Below, piece after piece: positions 35,017 to 44,254 of a stretch of DNA of 64,000 nt. The notes beneath the pieces are model-generated. The model made no database searches. It saw only the letters and a program-made list of their open reading frames with translations, and had not been told where the DNA came from. Position 1 is the stretch's first letter; each line of letters opens with the position of its first letter. Both the position numbers and the translations under genes were made by a program. Location: assembly GCF_035920365.1 (NCBI RefSeq), contig NZ_CP109150.1, positions 4,712,001 through 4,776,000 of the forward strand, read 5' to 3'. The stretch comes from Micromonospora sp. NBC_01740. Its GTDB lineage: Bacteria; Actinomycetota; Actinomycetes; Mycobacteriales; Micromonosporaceae.

Positions 35017-37473
35017 GTGGGTGTGCCGACGCTGCTGGTCTCGCTGAGCAGGGCGAACGCCTACCGGGACATCGGGGCGGCGGTGGCGGCGGCACCGCAC
35101 GGCGCGGTCGTCGTCGTGGAGCCGGGCCGCTACGACGGGCAGGTCGTCGTACGGGCCAAGGCGGTCACGATCCGCGCGGCCGTACCGGGCGGGCCACCGG
35201 TGCTGGTGGAGAGCGGCGCCGCCGCCCCCGCCGTGTACTGCGAGGACGCTCAGGTCGTCCTCCAGGGGCTGACCCTGCGCACGTGGAGCGCGGACGCGCC
35301 GGCGACGGTGTCGGCGCTCCGCGCCAGCCTGACGATCGAGTCCTGCGTCGTCACCGGGCAGGCCTTCAACGCCGTGCTCTGCGAGCGGAGCACCGCGCAC
35401 GTGCGGATGTGCGACGTCAGCGGGATGCGTCGGGGCGTGGCGTTCGTCGACGGCAGCGGGGTCGTCGAGAACTGCCGGCTGTGGGACCTCGACGAGTACG
35501 CCGTGCTGTCCAAACGGGACAGTCAGCCCACCGTGCGGCACTGCCATGTCCGGGACACCGACCGGGGCTTCGATGCCTTCGAGGGCGGTGGCGGCACCGT
35601 CGAGGACTGCCACTTCACGGGCGTACGCATCGGGGCCGTCACGGCAGGCGGGCGCTCCCGGCCGACGGTGCGGCGGTGCCGGGTCTCCGGCGGACGCGGC
35701 AGCGGGCTGGTGTTCAGCGGGTCCGCCGGCGGGCTGGTCGAGGAGTGCGAGCTGACGGACCTGGAGGGCTGCGGCGTCGAGGTCTCCGGCGGCGCCGAGC
35801 CCGACGTGCGTCGCTGCCGGATCGAGGGCGTCGGCCGCAACGGCATCTACGTCAGCGGTGCGCGCGGCACGTTCACCGACTGCGACGTGACGGCCAGCCG
35901 GCTGCCCGCGATCGCCGTGGTCGACGGGGCGGCGCCGCTGGTGCGCGGCGGCGTCCTGCGCCGGGCGCGGGAGGACGCCCTGCTGGTCCGGGCCGCCGCC
36001 GGCCGGTACACCGGCGTGCGGATCGAGGCTCCGGGCCGCTACGGGGTGATCGTGCAGGGCGGCGACCCGACCCTGACGGACCTGACGGTCGACGGTGGCG
36101 AGGCGGGAGTGGTGCTCGACGGCGCCGTCGAGGCCGACGTCCGCCTCGACGGCGCCACCATCCGGGGCGCGACGAGCAGCGGGATCGCCGCCGGGGGAGC
36201 GGGCCGGCTCACCGGTACGAACGTCCGGGTGGAGAACGCCCCGGTGGGGCTGGTCGGCACCGACGCGATCGCGGTCACCCTCACCGACGCGGTGTTCTCC
36301 GGCGGCACCGTCGGTGTGACCGGGGCGGGCGAGGCCGCCCTGCACCTCACCGCCAGCACGGTCACCGGGACCACCGGTTCCGGGATGCTGCTGCGGGAGC
36401 AGTCCCGGCTGACCCTGCGGGCCAGCACGCTGCGCGCCTGCGGCGGCGACGGCGTGCAGGTGGAGACCGACGCCCCGGTGCTGGTCGACCGGTGCGAGTT
36501 CGTCGACGTGGCCGGCGAGTCCGTCCGGGGCGCCGACCGTGCGCGGGTGTCGGTGACCGCCCCGGAACAGCCGGCCGCCCCGGTCGTACCGGCTCCCGGG
36601 GACCGGGCCGGCTCCGCCGACGAGGCAGGCGTGCCCGCCCGTCCGACGTCGGCCAACGTCGACGTCGACGCCGTGCTGGCGGAGTTGGACGGCATGATCG
36701 GCCTGGCCGCGGTCAAGCGGGACGTGCGGACGCTGGTCCAGCTCATCCGGGTCGGCGAACAGCGCCGCAGGGCCAACCTGCCGGTGCCGCCGGTGAGCCG
36801 GCACCTCGTCTTCGCCGGCTCACCGGGCACCGGGAAGACGACCGTCGCGCGGATCTACGGGCGGCTGCTCGCGCAGCTCGGCGTCCTCACCAAGGGGCAG
36901 GTCGTCGAGGTGGCGCGGGTCGACCTGGTGGGCGAGTACCTGGGCAGCACCTCGCTGAAGACCGCCGCGGCCTTCGAGCGGGCCCTCGGCGGGGTGCTCT
37001 TCGTCGACGAGGCGTACGCGCTGGCCCGCACGTTCGGCACCAACTCGGACTTCGGGCTGGAGGCCATCGACACGCTGGTGAAGCTGATGGAGGACCACCG
37101 GGACGAGACGGTCGTCATCGTCGCCGGCTACTCCGACGAGATGGTGCAGTTCCTGGCCACCAACCCCGGCCTCGCGTCCCGGTTCACCAAGACCATCGAG
37201 TTCGTCGACTACGCCCCCGACGAGCTGCTCGCCATCATCTCCGCGCTGGCCGGGCAGCACGGCTACGACCTGACCGGGCCGACCGCCGACGCCCTGCTGG
37301 ACCGGCTCGTCGAGGCCGTCCGCGACCCGGTGTTCGGCAACGGCCGGGGCGCGCGGAAGCTGTTCAACGCGATGATCGAACGGCAGGCGGGACGGCTCGG
37401 GGACGTACCGGCGCCGACCGCCGAGCAGCTGCGGACGCTGCTGCCGCAGGACATCCCCGCCGCCGACGACTGA
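35017..37473 (+). CDS. Right-handed beta-helix protein fused to a CbbX/EccA-type AAA+ ATPase
   Basis: An 818-residue cytoplasmic protein with no signal peptide or membrane segment. Residues 1-530 are a parallel beta-helix of about 23-residue turns (PTVRHCHVRDTDRGF, PDVRRCRIEGVGRNGIYV, PTLTDLTVDGGEAGVVL), similar to NosD/pectate-lyase-type repeats. After a Pro/Ala linker (about 530-555), residues 556-818 are an AAA+ ATPase of the CbbX/EccA/SpoVK group: Walker A AGSPGTGKTT, Walker B LFVDEAYAL, sensor region VIVAGYSDEM, and an Arg finger candidate in LASRFTKTIEF. In EccA the N-domain is TPR, so a beta-helix there is unusual. GTG 35017 is chosen because GGGGGGACG precedes it; ATG 34960 gives an Arg-rich extension without a ribosome binding site. 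Role and substrate unknown. Confidence 0.8.
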   Translation: MGVPTLLVSLSRANAYRDIGAAVAAAPHGAVVVVEPGRYDGQVVVRAKAVTIRAAVPGGPPVLVESGAAAPAVYCEDAQVVLQGLTLRTWSADAPATVSALRASLTIESCVVTGQAFNAVLCERSTAHVRMCDVSGMRRGVAFVDGSGVVENCRLWDLDEYAVLSKRDSQPTVRHCHVRDTDRGFDAFEGGGGTVEDCHFTGVRIGAVTAGGRSRPTVRRCRVSGGRGSGLVFSGSAGGLVEECELTDLEGCGVEVSGGAEPDVRRCRIEGVGRNGIYVSGARGTFTDCDVTASRLPAIAVVDGAAPLVRGGVLRRAREDALLVRAAAGRYTGVRIEAPGRYGVIVQGGDPTLTDLTVDGGEAGVVLDGAVEADVRLDGATIRGATSSGIAAGGAGRLTGTNVRVENAPVGLVGTDAIAVTLTDAVFSGGTVGVTGAGEAALHLTASTVTGTTGSGMLLREQSRLTLRASTLRACGGDGVQVETDAPVLVDRCEFVDVAGESVRGADRARVSVTAPEQPAAPVVPAPGDRAGSADEAGVPARPTSANVDVDAVLAELDGMIGLAAVKRDVRTLVQLIRVGEQRRRANLPVPPVSRHLVFAGSPGTGKTTVARIYGRLLAQLGVLTKGQVVEVARVDLVGEYLGSTSLKTAAAFERALGGVLFVDEAYALARTFGTNSDFGLEAIDTLVKLMEDHRDETVVIVAGYSDEMVQFLATNPGLASRFTKTIEFVDYAPDELLAIISALAGQHGYDLTGPTADALLDRLVEAVRDPVFGNGRGARKLFNAMIERQAGRLGDVPAPTAEQLRTLLPQDIPAADD

Positions 37474-37519
37474 CCGCGAACCGCCGCTGACCCGCGCCAT
37501 CGGTGCGGTCCGGCCTGGA

Positions 37520-40500
37520 TCACGCCTGCATCGAGATGTCGAAGGCGGCGTCGCGGACATCGGCGACCGGGTGCCCGCGCAGCAGGTGGAGCACGTCGCG
37601 CCAGGGAGCGGACCAACCGAACGCCCTGCCGCCGGCGGCCAGTGCCACCGCGAACAGGCCGGTGGCGGCCTCACCCCGGGCGGCGAGCGTACGAGCCGTG
37701 TCGAGTATCGGCTCGGCGTCCAGGGCCGTCGGGGAGGCGGTGCGCTGGGCGAGGAGGTGGGCGAGCCGGGCGGCGAGCGCCGGCCGGCCCGCCACCAGCT
37801 CCGCGATCGTGAGGATCTCGGCGGTGAGCCGCGCCGACGTCGTGTCCCTCAACGGCAGCGCGCTGGTCAGCAGGGTGCCCGCCTGGGCAACGTATGCGCG
37901 GTGCCGGCCCAACTCCGCCGCCGCCCGCCGGACCGGCGCCGGGTCGGCCAGTGGCCCGAGCGTCCAGGACGCCGTGGCCACGATGTCGTCGATCCGCCGA
38001 CGGGCGAGGCGGTCCCCGGCGGGGCCACCGAGGTCCGCGTCGGCGCCGTCGATCCGGACGAGGGCGTCCAGCGCGGCGACGGGCACCTCCCGTTCGGCGC
38101 GGTCCGGGTGACGGAGCACCGCGGTCAGCATCGGGCGCACCGACTGCCAGTCGTACTGCCCGCCCAGGTCGGTGAGCGCCGCCGTGAGCAGGCCGGTGAG
38201 GTCGGGCGCCCAGGGCAGCCAGTGCACGAGCCGGGGCCAGGCCAGCCGGCTGAGCTCCCGGTCGGGGCTCGCGCAGGCCCGGGCGACGAGGGCGGCGTAG
38301 CGGGGGCGATCCGGTGCGGCGATTCCGCCGGGCGGGGTCGCCAGCACGGCCAGCGACTCCTCCCGGCTCCCGACGATCGCCTCCTCGAGGATCGGCCAGC
38401 TCTCCGGCGCGTGCAGCCGCTGCCGGGCGGCGTCGACGATCGCGGCCCGTACGTCGCGGTGCTGGCCGGGCTGGCGCCACGCCGACACCAGTACCGCCAT
38501 CGCCTCCGGGGGACCGAAGCGGCCGAGCAGCCGGACCGCCTGCTTGCGGCTGGTCACCTTGCCCCGCCCCAGGGCGACGCCGGACAGCGGGGCCACCAGG
38601 TCGGCCGGGCGGGTGAAGCGGACGGCGCGGGTGGCGGCGTACAGGGCGACCCTGGCCCGATCGTCGTCGGCGTGCGACAGCAGCAGCGGCAGCGCCTCGG
38701 CGGGCCGGTCGGTCCACGGCAGCGCCTCCAGGGCCGCCTCGGCCAGGGTCACGTTCGGCGAGCCGACGTGACGCAGCACCAGCTCCCGCCCGGCGTCGGG
38801 CACCCGCGCGGCGGCCCGTACGGCGGCGGCCCGGTGGTGCAGCGGGGTGCCGGCGTCGGCGGCGAGGCGCGCCTGCAGCCGCACGAACGCCTCCTGCTGG
38901 CGGGGCAGCCACCGCTCGACGCGCACCGGTCGGCCCGGAATCCAGCGGGTGCCGGCGGTGAGGAAGGCCCCCTTCGGCGGGTGACGCAGCACCCGGTCGA
39001 GCAGGTCGGTACGTCGGGCGCTGACGGTCCGCCACACCGTGGGGAGGGTGACGGTGGAGCTGTCGGAGTCCAGCACGTACGCCACGCGCTGCGCCCGGGT
39101 CCTCGGGTCGGCCAGCCACAGCTCGACGGCCTCCCGCACGACGGCGGCCACGGTGCCGGGGGTCGTCGCGCGGCGCAGCAGCTCCTGGAGTTCGGGCAGC
39201 TGCCACGCCCGCCGCCCCAGGGCCCGGGTCACCGCGAACAACGCGGTGAACTGCCCCCGGGCCACACCGGCTTCGATCCATCCGCGGAGCCGGGCGAAGA
39301 CCAGCGTCTCCTGGCCGCGGCGCAGCGTCTCGTCGAACCGCCCGAGCGGCGGCAGCCGGTGCCCGCCGAAGAGCCGGTCGAGCGTGTCCAACGCCCACCG
39401 CAGCAGGGCCGGCTCGTCGACGTGCCGACCCAGCACCCGGGCGGCGAGGGTGCCGAGCGCGGCGAGGGTGCGTGTCGACGCGTCGCGGGTGGTCGTGGCG
39501 TCGACGGTGATCCGGGTCAGCGCCTCGACGGCGTCCGCGCGCAGCAACGGGGCCAGGTCCGCCAGCTCCGTCAGCGCCACGGCCCGGACCGGGTCCTGCT
39601 CGTTGCGCAGCCGATCCAGCCTGGTCAGGGCCTCGGCCGCCGCCGCGGGGTGGCGGCTGCGCCGGGCGGCGGCCAGGAGCAGCTGGTACGCGACGGCCCG
39701 GTCGTGCGCGTCGGCGGCGCGCAGGGCGGGGGTGAGCGCCGCCGACGCCGCCGGCCAGGGCAGCAGGGCGCTCCACGACCGCACCTGCGCCTCGTCGTGG
39801 CGGACGTCGTCGAGGGCGAGCACCCGACGTGCCTCCCGCTCCCGCCAGTCGTGCGGCAGCACCTCCATCAGCGACGCGTCGGGGATCCGGGTGGCCGTCT
39901 CGACGTCGGCGAACACGGCGTCGTACAGGTCGCCCCGGCGCGCCGGGGGTAGCGCCCCCAACAGCCGGTCCAGGGCGTTGTTGTGGCCGCGTACCCGCCG
40001 GCCCAGCGCGACCAGGTCCGCCTGCGGCAGCCGGGCGATCCGGCGCAGCAGCGCCGGGGGCAGCCACTGGTAAGCCACCCAGTCCGCGCGGGACGGCGCG
40101 GTCAGCAGGGCCAGCACCCGTCGTGGCGCGGACGCGGCGAGCGGGCCGTAGTACGCGAGGTCGCCGGGGAGGTGCCCGGTGGGCGCGTACCGTTCGAGCA
40201 GCGTCAGCGCGCGTTCCGGTCGGCGCCGGCCGGCGACCAGGACCCTCTTGCCGTGCGCCGTCCACCAGCGGTCCCGTTCGTCGGGTTGGAGGTGGGGCAG
40301 CGTCGACTCGGCGTGGTCGAGCACCACGTCGCCGTGGCGACGGGCCAGGCAGACCGAGCCCGGCAACGCGTGTTCGACGACCGGCAGCAGCCGGCGGACG
40401 GTGTCCGCCCTGCAGGCGGGCAGCAGGGCGACCGCCTCGACGGCCCCGAAGCGCCCCAGCACGCCGTCGACCAGGTCGTCGGCGACCGCCGGCCGGCGCA

Positions 40501-40870
40501 GGTGCCGCAGCGACCGGTAGACCAGGTGCCGCAGGTCGGCCGGCGCGTCCCGGACGAGTGCGCGCAGGTCGTCGCCGGCGAGCCAGCCGGCGCGCAGGCC
40601 CGCCTTCACGGCGACCGCGCGGATCGTGCCGTGCCGGTCGCCCAGCGCCGCCCGCACCGCCGCGTGGTCGCCGACGATCTCGGCGGCGGTGACGGCCAGG
40701 AACCGGTGGTACGACGACGCCTCGGCGCGCAGGTCCGCCAGGGTCTCCGGCAGCTCCCCCGTGGCGGCCGCCTCGCGGGCGCGACGGGCGAGCGTCGCCA
40801 TCCGCTCCGGGTGGGCCAGCGCGTCCAGTTCGCCGAGCAGCCGTCGTGTCGATCTCCGCACGCCGACCAT
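37520..40870 (-). CDS. Large HEAT-repeat-like helical protein of unknown function
   Basis: A 1,116-residue protein made almost wholly of Ala/Leu/Arg-rich helical pairs of 30-40 residues, typical of HEAT/ARM solenoids, for example SPNVTLAEAALEALPWTDRP, EALPLLLSHADDDRARVALYAA and HRDVRAAIVDAARQRL. No signal peptide, membrane segment or catalytic motif is visible, so it probably acts as a scaffold. ATG 40870 begins MVGVRRSTRRLLGELDAL. The reading frame stays open far upstream by composition alone, so 40870 is chosen by the first helix and the junction with the next gene. It converges on the beta-helix/AAA+ gene with 46 bases between stops. Confidence 0.7.
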   Translation of the reverse strand: MVGVRRSTRRLLGELDALAHPERMATLARRAREAAATGELPETLADLRAEASSYHRFLAVTAAEIVGDHAAVRAALGDRHGTIRAVAVKAGLRAGWLAGDDLRALVRDAPADLRHLVYRSLRHLRRPAVADDLVDGVLGRFGAVEAVALLPACRADTVRRLLPVVEHALPGSVCLARRHGDVVLDHAESTLPHLQPDERDRWWTAHGKRVLVAGRRRPERALTLLERYAPTGHLPGDLAYYGPLAASAPRRVLALLTAPSRADWVAYQWLPPALLRRIARLPQADLVALGRRVRGHNNALDRLLGALPPARRGDLYDAVFADVETATRIPDASLMEVLPHDWREREARRVLALDDVRHDEAQVRSWSALLPWPAASAALTPALRAADAHDRAVAYQLLLAAARRSRHPAAAAEALTRLDRLRNEQDPVRAVALTELADLAPLLRADAVEALTRITVDATTTRDASTRTLAALGTLAARVLGRHVDEPALLRWALDTLDRLFGGHRLPPLGRFDETLRRGQETLVFARLRGWIEAGVARGQFTALFAVTRALGRRAWQLPELQELLRRATTPGTVAAVVREAVELWLADPRTRAQRVAYVLDSDSSTVTLPTVWRTVSARRTDLLDRVLRHPPKGAFLTAGTRWIPGRPVRVERWLPRQQEAFVRLQARLAADAGTPLHHRAAAVRAAARVPDAGRELVLRHVGSPNVTLAEAALEALPWTDRPAEALPLLLSHADDDRARVALYAATRAVRFTRPADLVAPLSGVALGRGKVTSRKQAVRLLGRFGPPEAMAVLVSAWRQPGQHRDVRAAIVDAARQRLHAPESWPILEEAIVGSREESLAVLATPPGGIAAPDRPRYAALVARACASPDRELSRLAWPRLVHWLPWAPDLTGLLTAALTDLGGQYDWQSVRPMLTAVLRHPDRAEREVPVAALDALVRIDGADADLGGPAGDRLARRRIDDIVATASWTLGPLADPAPVRRAAAELGRHRAYVAQAGTLLTSALPLRDTTSARLTAEILTIAELVAGRPALAARLAHLLAQRTASPTALDAEPILDTARTLAARGEAATGLFAVALAAGGRAFGWSAPWRDVLHLLRGHPVADVRDAAFDISMQA

Positions 40871-40950
40871 TGTGGCGGTCGGGGGGCCGCCCCGCCGACC
40901 CGTTATCCGCCCGGCGCCTGGCGACGACCACCGTCCTGCCGGTCCACCGG

Positions 40951-43374
40951 TCAAGGGCCGCCGGGCGGCGCGACGGCGGGCAGCGAGGTGGTGGTGGCGA
41001 CCGCGACGCCGACCGCCGCGAGCAGCACCAGCGACGCGAGGCTGGGCAGCGCGGCGGTCGCCGGAGCCGCGAGCGCCACCACCAGCAGCCCGAGCATCCG
41101 TCGCCGGCAGAACCGGCCCGTCGCGCGTCGCCAGATCAGCTGGTCGGCGGCGAGGAAGACGAGCACGCCGCCGTGCAGGGCGGCGTGTCCCAGCGACGCC
41201 AGCGGCGCGCCCGGCCGCTGGGCCGCCTGGGCCAGCGCCGTCGTCAGGCCGAGGGCGACCAGGACCAGACCGGCGACGGTCAACAGGTGCAGGTAGGTGT
41301 AGACGTCCCGGGCCAGGGCCGCGCCGCGAGGGCCGGTCGACACCTGCGACAGCCGCCGGTCGAGGACACGGTCGGTGCCGACGTACGTCCACCACAGGGC
41401 GGCGAGCAGGGTGACGATCAACGCGACGGTGACCAGGGAAGCCGCTGAGATCGACGTGTCGGCCAGTGCGACGCCGGTGGAGATGAATCCCTCTCCGAGG
41501 GCGACGAGCACGACGAGGTTGTACCGGTGCGGCCACTGCCCGATGGAGCGGATCCCCTGGTCGCGGGCGCTGGTCAGGTAGCCGCCCGCCAGGTCCACCA
41601 CCACCGCGGCCGTCCAGCACACGGCGGTGGCCGGGGGGATCGGCCGACCGAGCGGGGGAAAGGTCAGCGTCGCGCCCACCAGCAGCGCCAGCGCCGCCGC
41701 GGTGGGTACGGCGGCCCGGGCCGCCTGGGCCCGCAGCACCGGATCGCCCCTCGCGACCCGGAAGAGCGCGGCGAGGTGCAGCGCCCGCAGCGCCACGTAG
41801 CAGGCCACCACGATCAGCGGGCCGGGAAGCCCACCGGGAACGCGGCTGAACGCCTGCGGGATGGCGACGCCGAGCACGAAGGTCAACGCGCCCGCCGCCA
41901 GCACCGTCGCCCGCACCAGGGTGCTGACGCGGGGCGCCACGCTCTCCAGCCAGGCGTACATGCACCAGGACCACCAGAGCAGGGCCAGGACACCGAGGCC
42001 CTGCGCCAGCCCCGCCGGGGACGGCTGACGGGTCACCAGGACGGTGATCTGGATGAACGCGTACACGACGATCAGGTCGAGGAAGAGTTGGTGGGGGCGG
42101 ACCGCCGTCACCCGCCGCACCGTGCCGGCGACCGCCTCGTGCAGCCGGCGGTGCCGCCCGGCGAAGACGGTACGGTCGGCGATCACGGCGGTGCCGAGGC
42201 AGGCGGCGAGGATCGCCAGCGATCCCAGCGCCGGCGCATTCAGGGCCACCGGTGCGGCGGCGAGCAGCAGCCCGATGCCGAGCGCGACACTGCGCCCCAC
42301 CAGGTCGAACCCGCGCTTCTCGAAGGCCAGCAGCCCGAGCAGGTAGAGCAGCGCCCCGCCGTGCAGGGCGAGCACGCTGCCCGTGCCCCAGCGGCCGGCG
42401 GTGCTCACCTCCGTCGCGCTCAGGGCGTGTTTGAGGCCGAGCGCGAGCAGGATCAGGCCGCCGACCATCGGCAGGTGCAGCAGCGCGTAGGCGTCGCGGC
42501 CGACCAGCGACGTGGCGCCGCCGGGCAGACGCCGCAGCGACTGTTCGGCGGCGAACCGGGCGAGGTCGAAGTAGGTCCACCACAGCATGATCACCACGAG
42601 GACGCCGAGGGCAGAGCCGCCGAGCACCGACCAGGTGATCGGCGGGTCGCCCACCAGTCCCCGGCTGGTGCCGATCGAGATGATCGTCTCGCCCAGGGCG
42701 ACGAGCACGATCAGGCTGTGCCGTTCCGCCCAGTGCCCGACGGACCCGATCCGCCAGTCGCCCGAGCCGAGCCCCGCCAGGCCGGCGTAGTCGACGGCGG
42801 TGGCCACGGTGAACAGCACCACCTGCGCGAGGCGCACCGGCGGCCGGTCCGGCAGCAGCGCCGGCAGGGACGCGGCGGCCAGCAGCAGCGGCGAGGTGAC
42901 GCACAGCGGCAACCACGCGCGTCGGGCGAACAGGGGCCGGTCGCCGGCGTTCAGCCCGGCGAGGGTGGTGACCGCCACCGGCACGAGGCGCACCAGGACG
43001 AACGCGACGGCGAAGACGAGGGGCCCCCACCGGCCACCCGGCCGGTCCGCGTACGCCACCGGCAGGGTGACAGCGACCACGAAGATGCCGGCCGCCGCCC
43101 CGAAGACGACCAGCGGCATGATCCCCCGGTCGAAGCGCACCGTGTTGCCGAACCAGGCGTACGACGCCCAGCACCGCCACAGCAGCGCGACCACCAGGAA
43201 CCCCTCGAACAGCCCGACGGGGTGGAAGTTCGCCGACATCAGCGCGGTGACGTTGAAGAACGCGTAGACGAAGACCAGGTCGAGGAACAGTTCCAGGCGT
43301 GTCACCCCGCCCGGACCGGGCTGGATCCGCCCGGACACCGCGGCGCGGATCCGCCCGGCCCCCGACGCGCTCAT
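40951..43374 (-). CDS. Tandem LtrA membrane protein
   Basis: An 807-residue integral membrane protein with two complete LtrA (low temperature requirement A) domains. The first (about 15-400) has RLELFLDLVFVYAFFNVTALM, then SVGHWAERHSLIVLVALGETIISIG; the second (about 425-800) has RPHQLFLDLIVVYAFIQITVLV, then SIGQWPHRYNLVVLVALGEGFISTG. Each half has about 10-12 membrane helices and the hallmark HxxR...ALGE segment. Single-domain members are about 380-420 residues, so this is an internal duplication or fusion. LtrA was named from Listeria growth in the cold, but its activity is unknown. Start ATG 43374 is chosen by the first domain; upstream is a weak GGGTGG. Confidence 0.8.
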   Translation of the reverse strand: MSASGAGRIRAAVSGRIQPGPGGVTRLELFLDLVFVYAFFNVTALMSANFHPVGLFEGFLVVALLWRCWASYAWFGNTVRFDRGIMPLVVFGAAAGIFVVAVTLPVAYADRPGGRWGPLVFAVAFVLVRLVPVAVTTLAGLNAGDRPLFARRAWLPLCVTSPLLLAAASLPALLPDRPPVRLAQVVLFTVATAVDYAGLAGLGSGDWRIGSVGHWAERHSLIVLVALGETIISIGTSRGLVGDPPITWSVLGGSALGVLVVIMLWWTYFDLARFAAEQSLRRLPGGATSLVGRDAYALLHLPMVGGLILLALGLKHALSATEVSTAGRWGTGSVLALHGGALLYLLGLLAFEKRGFDLVGRSVALGIGLLLAAAPVALNAPALGSLAILAACLGTAVIADRTVFAGRHRRLHEAVAGTVRRVTAVRPHQLFLDLIVVYAFIQITVLVTRQPSPAGLAQGLGVLALLWWSWCMYAWLESVAPRVSTLVRATVLAAGALTFVLGVAIPQAFSRVPGGLPGPLIVVACYVALRALHLAALFRVARGDPVLRAQAARAAVPTAAALALLVGATLTFPPLGRPIPPATAVCWTAAVVVDLAGGYLTSARDQGIRSIGQWPHRYNLVVLVALGEGFISTGVALADTSISAASLVTVALIVTLLAALWWTYVGTDRVLDRRLSQVSTGPRGAALARDVYTYLHLLTVAGLVLVALGLTTALAQAAQRPGAPLASLGHAALHGGVLVFLAADQLIWRRATGRFCRRRMLGLLVVALAAPATAALPSLASLVLLAAVGVAVATTTSLPAVAPPGGP

Positions 43375-43558
43375 CGCCACCCGCCCACTCTGCCAACCGG
43401 CGGGCGGGCGCCACGCGGGATCCCCGAAGCCGCGCCTGGTGCGTCCGGGGAGCCGTCGGGCGTGCGGGTCGTCGACCGCCGCGTTGGTCCGCCATACCGT
43501 CGAAGGGCCTGCGGGTGACGCCGGCCGCCCGGGGAGGGGCGCCTTGCCGGTGTCTGCC

Positions 43559-44227
43559 ATGCTCGGGCCGGTGACGACCGGTCGCCCCACCACCCCCCGC
43601 ACCCACCGCCGCGTCCGCAGCCGCCGCACCCGGATCGCGCTCGTCTCCGGCGCGGCCGCGGTGGTCCTCGCCGTCGCCGTCCTCGTCGCCGCGGTGGTGG
43701 TGCCGCTGGTGCGGCCGGCGGGCCCGCGCCCGCTGTTCCAGCTTCCCGTCGCGTGCGGGGAGACGTGGCAACTGGGCACCTATCCCGGTCACGACGACTA
43801 CGACGTGGACCTGTTCCCGACCGAGGGCAGGGCGTGGGGGCGGCCGGTGCTCGCGTCCTACGCGGGGGAGGTCACCGTGGCGGGGATCAACGGATCGCTC
43901 GGTGGCCGTACGCCCGACGACCCGGACGGGCCGCGTGGCCGCGGCGGCGGCTACTGGGTGAAGATCGACCACGGCGGCAAGTGGGAGACGCAGTACCTGC
44001 ACCTGCTCGAACCGCCGCTGGTCCGGGTCGGTCAGCGGGTCGCCCAGGGTGAGCAGATCGGGCGGGTCGGCAGCACCGGCAACTCCGGGGCGCCGCACCT
44101 GCACTACGAGCAGCGCCGGGGCTGGGAGAAGGTCGAGGCCTACTTCGACGGGGCGCCGTCGGGCATCACCCACGACGACACCGAGTACACGGTCAGGCGC
44201 AAGAGCAACAACTGCGTGCCCGAATGA
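43559..44227 (+). CDS. Membrane-anchored M23 (LytM-type) peptidase
   Basis: A 222-residue protein with one N-terminal membrane anchor (about residues 28-50) and an extracellular LytM-like domain. Zinc-site motifs are HDDYDVDLF (H-x3-D) and HLHYEQ (HxH), with the catalytic His-containing YLHLLEP between them. It would cleave peptidoglycan cross-bridges or be a regulatory relative. ATG 43559 and GTG 43571 are both possible starts; neither has a clear ribosome binding site. It is divergent from the tandem LtrA gene. Confidence 0.8.
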   Translation: MLGPVTTGRPTTPRTHRRVRSRRTRIALVSGAAAVVLAVAVLVAAVVVPLVRPAGPRPLFQLPVACGETWQLGTYPGHDDYDVDLFPTEGRAWGRPVLASYAGEVTVAGINGSLGGRTPDDPDGPRGRGGGYWVKIDHGGKWETQYLHLLEPPLVRVGQRVAQGEQIGRVGSTGNSGAPHLHYEQRRGWEKVEAYFDGAPSGITHDDTEYTVRRKSNNCVPE

Positions 44228-44254
44228 CCGACGCCGCCGGTCGGCGGCGGGTGG

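Noticed and set aside
33667..36804. A 1,045-codon minus frame across nrdB and the AAA+ gene
   Set aside because: Runs antisense across two unrelated real genes and has no domain features.
37520..44173. A 2,217-codon open frame on the minus strand
   Set aside because: It spans the HEAT gene plus the antisense of the LtrA and M23 genes. Only the part from 40870 down has protein-like composition; the rest is open because stops are rare in GC-rich DNA.
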